From Stenotrophomonas sp. SY1 (GTDB lineage Bacteria > Pseudomonadota > Gammaproteobacteria > Xanthomonadales > Xanthomonadaceae), in the NCBI RefSeq assembly GCF_021202945.1, contig NZ_JAJOYR010000001.1:372001-436000 (forward strand): a stretch of 64,000 nt of DNA. The letters are read 5' to 3'. Each line of letters opens with the position of its first letter. The first letter of the stretch is position 1. Below are positions 17,262 through 30,471 of the stretch, one piece after another. The position numbers and the translations under genes were made by a program. Below the pieces are notes generated by a model that did no database searches, had not been told where the DNA came from, and was given only the letters and a program-made list of their open reading frames with translations.

Positions 17262-17954
17262 ATGATCGACCTCTACTACTGGCCGACTCCCAATGGCCAC
17301 AAGATCACCCTGTTCCTGGAGGAAGCCGGGCTGGAATACCGCATCCATCCGGTCAACATCGGCAAGGGCGACCAGTTCCAGCCGGAGTTCCTGGCCGTAT
17401 CGCCGAACAACAAGATGCCGGCCATCGTCGACCATGCACCGGCCGACGGCGGCGCGCCGTTGAGCGTGTTCGAATCCGGCGCCATCCTGGTGTATCTGGC
17501 CGAGAAGACCGGCCGTTTCCTGCCCGGCGACCTGCGCGGCCGGGCTGCCGCGCTGGAATGGCTGTTCTGGCAGATGGGCGGGCTGGGCCCGATGAGTGGG
17601 CAGATGGGGCACTTCAATGTCTACGCGCCGGAGCGCATTCCGTATGCGATCGAGCGCTACGACAGCGAGGTGCGGCGCCTGCACCGGGTGATGGACAAGC
17701 GCCTGTCCGAATCGGAGTACCTGGCCGGCGCCGAGTACGGCATCGCCGACATGGCCAGCTACCCGTGGATCGGGGCTTACAGCAAGTTGCCGGCCGATTT
17801 CGAGGCCTTCCCGTACCTGCACCGCTGGCACCAGGCCATTGCCGCCCGCCCGGCCACGCAGCGCGCCTATGCGATCGGGCCGACGGTGAACCCGCAGGCG
17901 GGGCAGCCGCTAAGTGACGAGGAGCGCCGGCTGCTGTTTGGCAAGCGGGACTAA
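17262..17954 (+). CDS. Glutathione S-transferase family disulfide-bond oxidoreductase (YfcG/YghU-like)
   Basis: A protein of 230 residues. The thioredoxin-fold N-domain begins MIDLYYWPTPNGHKITLFLE and contains the cis-proline motif KMPAIVD and the glutathione-binding pair ES in VFESGAILVYLAEKTG. The helical C-domain has the family signature EWLFWQMGGLGPMSGQ. In YfcG-type enzymes a Thr/Asn pair near the N-terminus (here T9 and N11) replaces the catalytic Cys or Ser, and two glutathione molecules carry out disulfide reduction. Cytoplasmic. GGAG lies upstream of the ATG. Confidence 0.92.
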   Translation: MIDLYYWPTPNGHKITLFLEEAGLEYRIHPVNIGKGDQFQPEFLAVSPNNKMPAIVDHAPADGGAPLSVFESGAILVYLAEKTGRFLPGDLRGRAAALEWLFWQMGGLGPMSGQMGHFNVYAPERIPYAIERYDSEVRRLHRVMDKRLSESEYLAGAEYGIADMASYPWIGAYSKLPADFEAFPYLHRWHQAIAARPATQRAYAIGPTVNPQAGQPLSDEERRLLFGKRD

Positions 17955-17986
17955 CGTCAGGGGCGAGCGCCGACCAGCTCGGCTAG

Positions 17987-20248
<2,262 letters not shown>

Positions 20249-20274
20249 TTCCTGTTTGAAGGGCAGGGGCGTTT

Positions 20275-20410
20275 TACCCCTCCCCAACCCTCCCCTTGCC
20301 GATGGCAAAGGGAGGGGGCGGTTCTGCAATGACCTTGAAGGTCGTGGGAAACCCGCTTCCGCTCCCTCCCTTGCGCCGAAGGCGGAGAGGAGGGTTGGGG
20401 GAGGGGTAGC
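20275..20410. repeat. Pair of CCTCCCC/GGGAGG intergenic hairpin repeats
   Basis: Two members of the hairpin family flank a spacer. The first has the stem CCCTCCCCTTGCC/GGCAAAGGGAGGG at about 20289-20318; the second runs from about 20368 to 20406. They lie between the S9 and DUF885 peptidase genes and may terminate transcription or stabilise the mRNA end. The remainder of the gap (20411-20510) holds only the upstream region of the DUF885 gene. Confidence 0.7.
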
Positions 20411-20510
20411 TTCCCGCCCCACGCACACGCAATCGCACAACACTCCAGCTGGCACTTGTCGCTCCGCAATCGACTGCGTAGGGTCGCCGTTCGACCTTCA
20501 GGAGCCGCCC

Positions 20511-22301
20511 ATGAAACCGCTAGTCCTCGCCGTTGCACTTGCCCTGGCCGCTCCGTTGCCGCTGAACGTGGCTGCCGCACCGGCAACAAAAACCGCGCCG
20601 TCGGCACCGGCCTGGGTCGCGCACAGCAACGAACTGGCGCAGATCCTGTTGCAGGCGCAGGCGCCGTTCCAGCCGGAAATGACCAGCTTCTTCGGCGTGC
20701 CGGGCTACGACGACAAGGTGGTTGACCTCGGTCCGAACAACACCGCCCGTTATCGCGAGGCGCTGGGCAAGGCGCGCGAGCAGCTGCGCGAAAAACTCCA
20801 GCTCGAACGCAACCCGAACGTGCGCCAGGATCTGGAGATCATGATCGCCGCGGCCGAGCGCAACATCGAGAACAGCACGCTCAACGAACAGCACCTGATG
20901 CCGTGGGTGGACGTGCCGCAGGTCGTGTTCGGCGGCATCAACGGGTTGCTGTCCGACCAAGTGCCGGAACAGCGCCGGGGCAAGGCGCTGGATCGGCTGA
21001 AGGCCTACCTGGGCCAGGCGCCAGGCACGCAGCCGCTGGCCACGCTGGCGCGGCAGCGTTACGAAGAAAAGAGCGGCACGCCGAACCTGCTGCAACCCAC
21101 CAAGATCGAAGTGGACCAGGCACTGGCCAACGTCGACACCTACATCGCCGGTATCGGCAAGCTGTTTGCCAAGTACAAGATTGAAGGCGCCGACGCCTCG
21201 CTGGCCGAGTTGTCCACGCAGATGAAGGACTACATCGCCTGGACGCAGAAGGACGTGCTGCCGCAGGCACGCACCGACACGCGCCTGCCGGCCGAGCTGT
21301 ACGCCTTCCAGCTCAAGGAAGTGGGCGTGGACATCAACCCGTCGCTGCTGATGCAGCGGGCGCAGCTCGAATACATGGAAACCCGCGCGGCCATGCGCCA
21401 GCTGGCGCCGCTGGTGGTCAAGGAGAAGGGCCTGAAGGTGGCCGACCCGAACGACTACGTTGCCGTGATCCGCGCGCTGAAGCAGGACAAGATCGGCAAC
21501 GACAAGCTCGAATCGCACTACCGCAGCGTGATCGATGCCATCGACCCGATCATCCACAAGCAGGGCATCGTGGACGTGCCGCAGCGCCCGTTGCAGATGC
21601 GCCTGGGCAGTGAAGCTGAAAGCGCCGCATCGCCCGCACCGCATTACCTGCCGGCGCCGCTGGTGGGCAACACCGGGCAACAGGGCACCTTCGTGCTGCC
21701 GATGGGCAATCCTGCCTCCGGTGAAAAGGCGCAGTACGACGATTTCAACTTCGGCTCGGCGGCATGGACGCTGAGCGCGCATGAAGGCCGCCCCGGCCAT
21801 GACCTTCAGTTCGCGGCGATGGTCGAGCGTGGCATCTCGCTGGCGCGCACGCTGTTTGCGTTCAACTCGGTCAACGTCGAAGGCTGGGCGCTGTATGCCG
21901 AAGCGGAGATGGTGCCGTTCGAGCCGCTGGACGGGCAGATGATCGCGTTGCAGTTCCGCCTGCTGCGTGCCGCACGCGCCATGCTCGATCCGATGCTCAA
22001 CCTCGGCCAGACCGACCGCGAGCAGGCACGGCGCGTGCTGATCGACGGCGTGGGCCTGTCCGAAGCGATGGCCACCCAGGAGCTGGACCGCTACACCGTG
22101 CGGGCGCCGGGCCAGGCGTGCAGCTACTTCTACGGCTACACGCGGATCATGGAACTGCGCATGCAGACCGAGCTGGCACTGGGTGACAAGTTCGACCGTC
22201 TGGCATTCAACAACTTCCTGCTCGACCAGGGCCTGCTGCCGCCGGACCAGCTGGCTGCAGCAGTCAACGAAGTATTCGTTCCCGCGCAGCGGAAGAAGTA
22301 A
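20511..22301 (+). CDS. Exported DUF885 family protein (putative zinc peptidase)
   Basis: A protein of 596 residues with a signal peptide (LAAPLPLNVAAAPA). The family hallmark is present near residues 420-460: SAHEGRPGHDLQFA, followed by NVEGWALYAE, which resemble the HExxH and downstream Glu of gluzincins. The C-terminus contains TRIMELRMQTELALGDKF. DUF885 members are predicted carboxypeptidases of unproven substrate. The start at 20511 is fixed by CAGGAG 6-7 bp upstream and by the signal peptide; the open frame extends 327 bp further but through repeats. Confidence 0.88.
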   Translation: MKPLVLAVALALAAPLPLNVAAAPATKTAPSAPAWVAHSNELAQILLQAQAPFQPEMTSFFGVPGYDDKVVDLGPNNTARYREALGKAREQLREKLQLERNPNVRQDLEIMIAAAERNIENSTLNEQHLMPWVDVPQVVFGGINGLLSDQVPEQRRGKALDRLKAYLGQAPGTQPLATLARQRYEEKSGTPNLLQPTKIEVDQALANVDTYIAGIGKLFAKYKIEGADASLAELSTQMKDYIAWTQKDVLPQARTDTRLPAELYAFQLKEVGVDINPSLLMQRAQLEYMETRAAMRQLAPLVVKEKGLKVADPNDYVAVIRALKQDKIGNDKLESHYRSVIDAIDPIIHKQGIVDVPQRPLQMRLGSEAESAASPAPHYLPAPLVGNTGQQGTFVLPMGNPASGEKAQYDDFNFGSAAWTLSAHEGRPGHDLQFAAMVERGISLARTLFAFNSVNVEGWALYAEAEMVPFEPLDGQMIALQFRLLRAARAMLDPMLNLGQTDREQARRVLIDGVGLSEAMATQELDRYTVRAPGQACSYFYGYTRIMELRMQTELALGDKFDRLAFNNFLLDQGLLPPDQLAAAVNEVFVPAQRKK

Positions 22302-22374
22302 ACAGGAAGGGCGCCGCAAGGCGCACTTCTTGCTTGCGTTGTCGAAGTGGCTTCAGCCGCGCAGCTGGCGCCGT

Positions 22375-22630
22375 TGTAGGAGCGGGCTTAGCAGCGAAGC
22401 TGGCAATGCCCGAAGCCTCCGGAGCATTCGCCACCACAGCTGCCTGCTTGTGTAGGAGCGGCGTAAGCCGCGAAGCTGGCAATGCCCGAAGTCTTCGGAG
22501 CATTCGCTATCACAGCTGCCTGCTTGTGTAGGAGCGGCGTGAGCCGCGAAGCCAGTGGAGCCTGAAGTTCTCAAGTCGCTCGCCATTGCAGCTGCGCGGC
22601 GTTGTAAGAGCGGCTCACGCCGCTCCTACA
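22375..22630. repeat. Tandem array of 76-bp units, each starting TGTAGGAGCGG
   Basis: Units start at 22375, 22451, 22527 and 22603, exactly 76 bp apart. Each opens with a REP-like hairpin (TGTAGGAGCGGC, then GCCGCGAAGC) followed by an AGCTGGCAATGCCCGAAG-type linker that is conserved in the first two and decayed in the third. The last unit is cut to a palindrome ending CGCTCCTACA. No ORF. Confidence 0.85.
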
Positions 22631-22638
22631 AGGAGGCT

Positions 22639-23061
22639 TCAGCGGCCCGCGCCCGGCGGCACCCAGATCGCCACACCGGCCGCACGCTTCTGCTGGGTGG
22701 GAATACCCACGCTCAGGCCGCCGCCGACATGGCTGCCAAAGGTGCCGGCGCCGACCGACATGCCCACCGGCGAACCGGCACCGCCCACGCCCATCAGGAT
22801 CACGCCGTTGGCACCGAGCGCGGCGGCCTCGCGTTTGAGCCGGGCGATGGCGGCATCGGTCTGGCCCTGGGTGCCGAAGCCGACCGCGCTGGACGATTCC
22901 AGCTGCGCGATCTCGACCGAACCCGGCGGCGGCGTGGAGTAGATCTGCACACTGGCCGGGTCCACCGGCGCACGCGCCTGGCCGAGCATCACGCGGGACG
23001 TGCTGGCGCAACCGGTGGCGGCCAGGACGACACCCAAGGCAATGGCAAGCGGCAGTTTCAT
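22639..23061 (-). CDS. Small lipoprotein, possibly RcsF/YbjQ-like fold
   Basis: A protein of 140 residues. A signal peptide with lipobox (VVLAATGC) gives a mature lipidated N-terminus. The central part (VQIYSTPPPGSVEIAQLES, then AIARLKREAAALGANGVILM) resembles the pattern seen in RcsF and YbjQ heavy-metal-binding domains. A Gly-rich tail follows. The ATG at 23061 is preferred because the extension upstream lacks a signal sequence. The lipoprotein nature is directly visible, but the fold is a tentative guess. Confidence 0.7.
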   Translation of the reverse strand: MKLPLAIALGVVLAATGCASTSRVMLGQARAPVDPASVQIYSTPPPGSVEIAQLESSSAVGFGTQGQTDAAIARLKREAAALGANGVILMGVGGAGSPVGMSVGAGTFGSHVGGGLSVGIPTQQKRAAGVAIWVPPGAGR

Positions 23062-23203
23062 GGTTTCACTCCCCGATGATGGGTACTTGCGGATGATCCT
23101 CGGCCAAGGGTGAATTGGCCGCGAACGCCAGCTTGCGACAACCGGCACTTGAATACCAATGTTTCCCGGCTATCTTGCTGGCAGTGTCATATGGAGAAGA
23201 ACA

Positions 23204-23452
23204 ATGGGGTTGATCAGTCTGGTGTGGGGCATCGTGGCACTGCTGTGGATGGTGCTGGCCTTCATCCCGCTGCTGGGCTGGGGGAACTGGTTCCTGATTC
23301 CGTTTGCCGCAGTGGGCGCGATCATTGCCGCCATCGGCATTCTGTTCACCCACGCCAGCAAGCGTGGTCGGGCCAGGACCGGGCTGCTGCTCAACGGCAT
23401 CGTCATCGTGGTCGGCGTGATCCGGCTGAGTATCGGCGGCGGCTTCATCTGA
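23204..23452 (+). CDS. Small two- or three-helix membrane protein
   Basis: A protein of 82 residues, mostly hydrophobic: a helix near 2-25, another near 28-47, a basic loop (HASKRGRART) and a last helix near 57-77. GGAG lies about 8 bp upstream of the ATG. No function recognised. Confidence 0.7.
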   Translation: MGLISLVWGIVALLWMVLAFIPLLGWGNWFLIPFAAVGAIIAAIGILFTHASKRGRARTGLLLNGIVIVVGVIRLSIGGGFI

Positions 23453-23541
23453 GGCGTCGCTGCGGTTGTCCGGCCTTGTACAGGCCAGGGGCGTAAAATA
23501 CGGCGATTGGCCGGGCCGGCGCCCGGCGTGACTGCATTGCC

Positions 23542-25477
<1,936 letters not shown>

Positions 25478-25478
25478 A

Positions 25479-25754
25479 ATGAACGCTCCTGGCCTTGAGG
25501 GCTACAACTGGGCGGTGTGGCTGATTGGCGTGTTGTTGTTTGCCGTGCTGATTGGTGTGTTCATCGCCGCCATCGTGCGCGCCTCGCGGCGTCCGCCGGA
25601 ACTGCATTCAGCGGCCGAACGCCTGAAACGTGAGGCGCCGCAGAAGCCGGACGTGGAGGTGAAGCTGCGCGAGCTGAGTCTGTTAAAGGAGCACGGGCAG
25701 ATCAGCGATGCCGAGTATGAGAAGCGCCGTGCCGAGGTGTTGGCCGGGCGTTGA
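25479..25754 (+). CDS. Small membrane protein with SHOCT-like C-terminus
   Basis: A protein of 91 residues: one membrane helix (about 10-33), a basic linker (RASRRPPEL) and a C-terminal SHOCT-like motif (LRELSLLKEHGQISDAEYEKRRAEVL). It is in an operon with hemB. SHOCT segments are oligomerisation motifs; function unknown. Confidence 0.8.
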   Translation: MNAPGLEGYNWAVWLIGVLLFAVLIGVFIAAIVRASRRPPELHSAAERLKREAPQKPDVEVKLRELSLLKEHGQISDAEYEKRRAEVLAGR

Positions 25755-25784
25755 GTTCTGGCTGCCGGGGGCACCCCTTCCCCA

Positions 25785-25922
25785 AGAGGCACCCCTCCCC
25801 AACCCTCCCCTTGCCTTTGGCAAAGGGAGGGGGCGGTCATGCGCGGTCGGTCAGGTTGCGGCAAAGCTCCGCTCTTGCCCCCTCCCTTTGCGTCGGCAAG
25901 GGGAGGGTTGGGGAGGGGTAAG
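25785..25922. repeat. Pair of CCTCCCC/GGGAGG intergenic hairpin repeats
   Basis: Two copies of the hairpin repeat face each other: one around 25795-25835 (CCCTCCCC, stem TTGCC/GGCAA), the other around 25877-25917. They fill most of the gap between two convergent genes and may form a bidirectional terminator. Confidence 0.7.
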
Positions 25923-25936
25923 CAACTGCCGGCATC

Positions 25937-26815
25937 TCAACGGCAATCGCCGCTGCCATCCACGCCCGGTGCCTTCATCCGGTAAAGGTCCAGGCCACCG
26001 GCACGTGGTGCACGGGCCCGTCCACTGACCACCAGTTCGCCGGGCTTGTTGGCATCGATCAGTACCCCTCGCGTGTCGCCGTCGGCGCTGTTGAACGACA
26101 GCGGCAACAACGCCGCCTCGCCCCATTGCCCTTGGCGGCACTGCGACACCCACAACTGCGCACCGCCCTGGCCGTTGCCACGGGCGAACACCAGCCCGCG
26201 ACCGCCGCCGAGCCAGCTGCCGTCGATCTCATCGCCGGGCGTGTTGGGCCCGGCCAATGCCGCCGGCGCCCCGAAGCCATCGGCCTGGAACGGCGCCGAC
26301 CACAGGTCCCAGCCGCCGGCCCCGCCGTCGCGGTTGCTGGAGAACAGCAGGCGGCCATCGTCAGCCAGGGCCGGCGACCGTTCGTCGCGGCGGCTGTTGA
26401 TGGACGGGCCAAGCACCTGCGGGGCACCGATGCTGCCGTCGGCGGCAAGCGGTGCCCGGTAAAGATCGAACCCGCCACGCCCGCCCTTGCGGTTGGAGGC
26501 GAAGTACAGCCAGCGCCCGTCCGCGCTCAGGTACGGATCAACCTCGTCGGCGCTGCTGTTGAGCGCCAGCGGCTGCGGCTGGGTCCAGCGCTTGTCCTGG
26601 AGGGTGGCCTGCCACAGATCCCAGCCGCCGGCACCGCCCTCGCGGTTGCTGGCCCAGACGATGCGCTGGCCGTCGCCGCTGAGCGTGGCACGCAGCTCAT
26701 CGGCGCGCGTGGAGACCACACCCATGCCTTCGATGCCGTACTCCGAAAGCGCCGAGGCCACGGGGGTAAAGAGTAGACTCGCTATCAGCGCGAGCAGTTG
26801 TGGTCCGGTCCGCAT
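25937..26815 (-). CDS. Exported PD40/TolB-like beta-propeller protein
   Basis: A protein of 292 residues with a signal peptide (LLALIASLLFTPVASA). It contains repeated WD40-like PD40 blades: SNREGGAGGWDLW, SNRKGGRGGFDLYR and SNRDGGAGGWDLW, each preceded by a (G)DGR-type turn. Such domains bind peptides or peptidoglycan-associated partners in the periplasm. No OmpA or enzyme domain follows, so a binding role is likely but the partner is unknown. Divergent from aroE with 59 bp between starts. Confidence 0.85.
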   Translation of the reverse strand: MRTGPQLLALIASLLFTPVASALSEYGIEGMGVVSTRADELRATLSGDGQRIVWASNREGGAGGWDLWQATLQDKRWTQPQPLALNSSADEVDPYLSADGRWLYFASNRKGGRGGFDLYRAPLAADGSIGAPQVLGPSINSRRDERSPALADDGRLLFSSNRDGGAGGWDLWSAPFQADGFGAPAALAGPNTPGDEIDGSWLGGGRGLVFARGNGQGGAQLWVSQCRQGQWGEAALLPLSFNSADGDTRGVLIDANKPGELVVSGRARAPRAGGLDLYRMKAPGVDGSGDCR

Positions 26816-26874
26816 GAAGGTCCCGCAGGTGACAGTCGCGTCCAGTCTAGGTCATGCAGAGGATGAGGTTTCCC

Positions 26875-27723
26875 ATGAGCGCTCCCCGCTACGCCGTATT
26901 CGGCCAGCCCATTGCCCACTCGCAATCGCCGCGCATCCAGTCGGCGTTCGGCAAGGCACATGGCATTGCGGTTGATTACCGTGCCATCGAGGCATCGCCG
27001 GAGCAGTTCCCGACCATGCTGGAGGCGTTTGCCGCCGACGGTGGCGTAGGTGCCAACGTGACCCTGCCGCACAAGGAAGCCGCGTTCGCGCTGTGTACCA
27101 CCACCACTTCGCGTGCGCAGCGGGCCGGTGCGGTCAACACGCTGCTGCGCAAGGGTGATCGCTGGCATGGCGACAACACCGACGGCATCGGCCTGGTGCG
27201 CGACCTCACCGGCCGCCACGGTCTGGACCTGCGTGGCCGTCGTGTGCTGCTGCTTGGTGCCGGTGGCGCCGCGCGCGGTGTAGCACCGGCACTGCTGGAT
27301 GCCGGCATCCTTGAACTGATCGTGGTCAACCGTTCGCCCGAGCGCGCCGATGCGCTGGTCGATGCGATGAGCGAGCCCGGTCGTGCCATTTCCGCGTATT
27401 GGGATGCACTGCGCGAGCAGGGCGACTTCGAGCTGATCATCAACGCCACCTCGGCCGCGCGCGGTGGCGAAGGCGGCTTCAACCTGCCGCTGTCGCTGGT
27501 CAACAGCATGACCACCGCGGTGGACCTGAATTACGGCGAGGCGGCCATTCCGTTCCTGGCCTGGGCGCGCGCGGCCAGCTGTCGCAACAGCTTCGATGGG
27601 CTGGGCATGCTGGTCGAGCAGGCCGCCGAGAGCTTCCAGCAATGGCACGGCATGCGCCCGGAGACCGACGCGGTCTACGCCGAACTGCGCGGCCGTGACG
27701 CGCTGCTGGTCACGGCGGACTGA
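26875..27723 (+). CDS. aroE: Shikimate dehydrogenase
   Basis: A protein of 282 residues. It reduces 3-dehydroshikimate to shikimate with NADPH in aromatic amino acid synthesis. Visible signatures are PIAHSQSP near the N-terminus (substrate serines), [10 protein letters not shown] with the catalytic lysine, the [11 protein letters not shown] aspartate motif, [12 protein letters not shown] (Rossmann loop), VVNRSPERA (NADP phosphate-binding arginine) and [13 protein letters not shown] prefer ATG 26875, seven codons inside the open frame, because GGATGAGG lies upstream. Confidence 0.96.
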   Translation: MSAPRYAVFGQPIAHSQSPRIQSAFGKAHGIAVDYRAIEASPEQFPTMLEAFAADGGVGANVTLPHKEAAFALCTTTTSRAQRAGAVNTLLRKGDRWHGDNTDGIGLVRDLTGRHGLDLRGRRVLLLGAGGAARGVAPALLDAGILELIVVNRSPERADALVDAMSEPGRAISAYWDALREQGDFELIINATSAARGGEGGFNLPLSLVNSMTTAVDLNYGEAAIPFLAWARAASCRNSFDGLGMLVEQAAESFQQWHGMRPETDAVYAELRGRDALLVTAD

Positions 27724-27730
27724 GGCGGGC

Positions 27731-28087
27731 ATGGACAGCAGCACCTTGTTGCAGACCTTGTTGGTTTCCGTTGGTTACCGGCTGCCGATCCTGATCGCAC
27801 TGGGCGTGGCCTGGGTGATGCTGCTGGACACACCGCGCGGCAAGGTGCGCGCGGTGGCCTTGTGGGCCGTGGCCATCCTGCTGCTGGCCGGCATTGGCGC
27901 CGGCGTCCTCAACGTGCTGCCGCTGTTGTTCATCGCAGCCGGCAAGTTCGACGCGCTGGGCGGGCTGAACACGTTGCTCAGCGTGCTGAACTTCATCCTG
28001 TCGCTGGTTCAGGCGACGGGCTTCGTGCTGCTGGCTTGGGCGCTGGTGCAGGCCCTGCGGCGTCCGCTGGCACCGGCAAACACCTGA
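27731..28087 (+). CDS. Small multi-pass membrane protein downstream of aroE
   Basis: A protein of 118 residues with three to four hydrophobic segments (about 8-30, 40-60, 63-78 and 90-110), ending in a short basic tail. It starts 7 bp after the aroE stop and overlaps its GAGG ribosome-binding site, so it is probably co-transcribed. No function recognised. Confidence 0.7.
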   Translation: MDSSTLLQTLLVSVGYRLPILIALGVAWVMLLDTPRGKVRAVALWAVAILLLAGIGAGVLNVLPLLFIAAGKFDALGGLNTLLSVLNFILSLVQATGFVLLAWALVQALRRPLAPANT

Positions 28088-28162
28088 ACCACCGCGGCAT
28101 TCGGTGAATGCGGGCGGGTATGGGAAAATGCCCGCCTTGATTGCAGCAGGTGGCAGGTTGGC

Positions 28163-30262
28163 GTGACGGAAAAAGTGGAAGCACCGCGAGCGCTGACCGA
28201 GGATCTGAAGGCCGGCATCCGCGACGCCTACGCCAAGCTGCAGGCCAATACGCCGGGTTTCAGCACGCGCCGTTCGCAGAGCCAGATGATCGGCGTGGTG
28301 TCGCGCGCGCTGGCCACCGGCGGTGTCGGCGTGGTCGAGGCGCCCACCGGCGTCGGCAAGAGCCTGGGCTATCTCACTGCCGGCGTGCCGATTGCGCTGG
28401 CCAGCAAGAAGAAGCTGGTCATCAGCACCGGCACCGTGGCGTTGCAGTCGCAGCTGGTCGAGCGCGACATCCCCAATTTCCTCAAGTCCACCGGCCTGCA
28501 GGCCACGGTGGCGTTGGCCAAGGGCCGCACCCGCTACCTGTGCACGCGCAATGCCGCCGAAGCGCAGGGCGAGGGCGCCCAGGAAGGGATGTTCGGCGAC
28601 GAGGTGCAGTTGTACGACCGGCCGCTGGCGCCGATTGAAATGGACGTGGCCGAGAAGTTGACCAAGGCCTTCATCGAAGGCCGCTGGAATGGCGACCTCG
28701 ACAACGCGCCGGAAACGATCTCCACCACCTTGCGCATGCGTATCACCACGCCGGCCTCGGCCTGCGCGGGCCGCCGTTGTGCGTACTCGGCGCAATGCCC
28801 GGTGCTGCGTGCGCGCACCGAAGTACGCGATGCGCAGATCGTGGTGACCAACCACGCGCTGCTGCTGTCGGCGCTGTCCATTGGCGAAAGCGACAGCGGT
28901 CAGCCTTTGATCGCACCACCGGGCGACATGCTGCTGGTGCTGGACGAAGGCCACCACATCGGCAATGTCGCCATCGACCAGGGCGCGGCCAACCTGCCGC
29001 TGGATGACATGGCCAAGCGCACCGGCCGCCTGCAGATCCTGATCGCCGGTGCGTACCGCGCGGTGGACAAGGACAAGATCGGCAACCTGCTGCCCAATGA
29101 AGCCATCGAAGTAGCCTCGCGTGTGAGCAAGCTGCTGAAGAGCTTTCGCGACGACATCGCCAACGTGTGGATTCCGCAGCCGGATGATCGCGAACCGATG
29201 TGGCGCGCGGCCAACGGGCGCCTGCCCGAAGCATGGAGGCAGCCCATCGAAGTGCTGGCCGATGAAACCCGCAGCCTGCTCAACTGGGCCACGGCGGCAA
29301 CCGCGCTGGTGGCCAAGGGCAAGCCTGAGGATGCCGGCCACGAGCGCCTGCAACGCAACCTGGGCATGGCGCTGGAGATGATCGAGCAGCAGTACAACCT
29401 GTGGGCTGGCTGGCGCCGCGAGGACAAGGAAGGCCAACCGCCGATCGCGCGCTGGGTGACCTTGTCGCGCGAGGGCGACTACATCCTGCATTGCTCGCCG
29501 GTGTCGGCGGCGATGGTGCTGCGCAAGCTGCTGTGGGACGAAGTGGATTCGGTGGTGATGACCTCGGCCACGCTGACCGGCGGCGGTGATTTCCAGTCGC
29601 TGGCCATCGACAACGGTATTCCCGAGGAAGCGGAGATGGTGTCGCTGGCCTCGCCGTTCGACCTGCCGAACCAGGCTGAGTTGATCGTGCCGCAGTTCCC
29701 GGTGACGCCGGACGACCGCGAGCGCCATCCCAAGGAAGTGGCCAAGTACCTGGCCGCGGAGTTGGACTGGGAGAAGGGCAGCATCGTGCTGTTCACTTCG
29801 CGCTGGAAGATGGAAAAAGTGGCCGAGCTGATGCCGGCGACGCTGCGCAAGAAAGTGCTGGTGCAGGGTGAAAGCGCCAAGCAGAAGATGATCGACGAGC
29901 ATCTCAAGCGCACCGCGGCGGGCGAGGGTTCGGTGCTGTTTGGTTTGAATTCGTTCGGCGAGGGTCTGGATCTGCCGGGCGAGGCCTGCACCACGGTGGT
30001 CATCACCCAGGTACCGTTCGCGGTGCCAACCGACCCGCAGACCTCGACGTTGAGCGAGTGGTTTGAGAGCCGCGGTTTGAACTCGTTCAACCTGATCGCC
30101 ATTCCGCATGCATTGCGCACGCTGACGCAGTTTTCCGGGCGCTTGATTCGCACCTCGACCGACACCGGGCGGGTGATCATCCTGGATTCGCGCCTGCTGA
30201 CGCGGCGTTATGGCAAGCGGATCATTGATTCGCTGCCGCCGTTCAAGCGGGTGATCGGGTAA
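28163..30262 (+). CDS. dinG: ATP-dependent DNA helicase DinG (iron-sulfur, XPD-like)
   Basis: A protein of 699 residues from a GTG start. Motif I is APTGVGKSLGYL. Four cysteines lie in the iron-sulfur insertion (YLCTRN, then ACAGRRCAYSAQC). Motif II is VLDEGHHI, the DEGH variant of DinG. Motif III reads MTSATLTGGG and motif VI reads QFSGRLIR. This is a 5'-3' superfamily 2 helicase that resolves R-loops and unusual DNA structures. Not visibly regulated by a LexA box in the short upstream gap. Confidence 0.95.
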   Translation: MTEKVEAPRALTEDLKAGIRDAYAKLQANTPGFSTRRSQSQMIGVVSRALATGGVGVVEAPTGVGKSLGYLTAGVPIALASKKKLVISTGTVALQSQLVERDIPNFLKSTGLQATVALAKGRTRYLCTRNAAEAQGEGAQEGMFGDEVQLYDRPLAPIEMDVAEKLTKAFIEGRWNGDLDNAPETISTTLRMRITTPASACAGRRCAYSAQCPVLRARTEVRDAQIVVTNHALLLSALSIGESDSGQPLIAPPGDMLLVLDEGHHIGNVAIDQGAANLPLDDMAKRTGRLQILIAGAYRAVDKDKIGNLLPNEAIEVASRVSKLLKSFRDDIANVWIPQPDDREPMWRAANGRLPEAWRQPIEVLADETRSLLNWATAATALVAKGKPEDAGHERLQRNLGMALEMIEQQYNLWAGWRREDKEGQPPIARWVTLSREGDYILHCSPVSAAMVLRKLLWDEVDSVVMTSATLTGGGDFQSLAIDNGIPEEAEMVSLASPFDLPNQAELIVPQFPVTPDDRERHPKEVAKYLAAELDWEKGSIVLFTSRWKMEKVAELMPATLRKKVLVQGESAKQKMIDEHLKRTAAGEGSVLFGLNSFGEGLDLPGEACTTVVITQVPFAVPTDPQTSTLSEWFESRGLNSFNLIAIPHALRTLTQFSGRLIRTSTDTGRVIILDSRLLTRRYGKRIIDSLPPFKRVIG

Positions 30263-30274
30263 GGCAACGGCTGC

Positions 30275-30403
30275 CCCCTCTCCCCAACCCCTCTCCCGCA
30301 AGGGGAGAGAGGCTTTGAAGGCTGGGTTGCAGGCAATGCTTCAGCTTGAAGCGTACTGAGCCCCTCTCCCCTTGCGGGAGAGGGGTTGGGGAGAGGGGGA
30401 TGA
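30275..30403. repeat. Inverted pair of CCCTCTCC/GGAGAGGG hairpin repeats
   Basis: One arm (CCCCTCTCCCCAACCCCTCTC, about 30274-30310, with CCCGCAAGGGG) faces a mirror copy at about 30361-30400. They lie just after the dinG stop and could terminate transcription. Same family as at 36.3 and 57 kb. Confidence 0.7.
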
Positions 30404-30471
30404 AAAGCACTCCGCTGGCGCAGTAACAGCCCAACCCGTAAAGTCCGCCGCCTTCCTCCAGGTATCTCCTC

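Noticed and set aside
22375-22630. CRISPR array
   Set aside because: The 76-bp period and hairpin repeats superficially resemble an array, but the repeats are not exact, the linkers are conserved where spacers should vary, and no cas genes are near.
27710-30301. Leftward 863-codon frame opposite dinG
   Set aside because: Same reason: shadow of dinG, low-complexity composition, no plausible domain.
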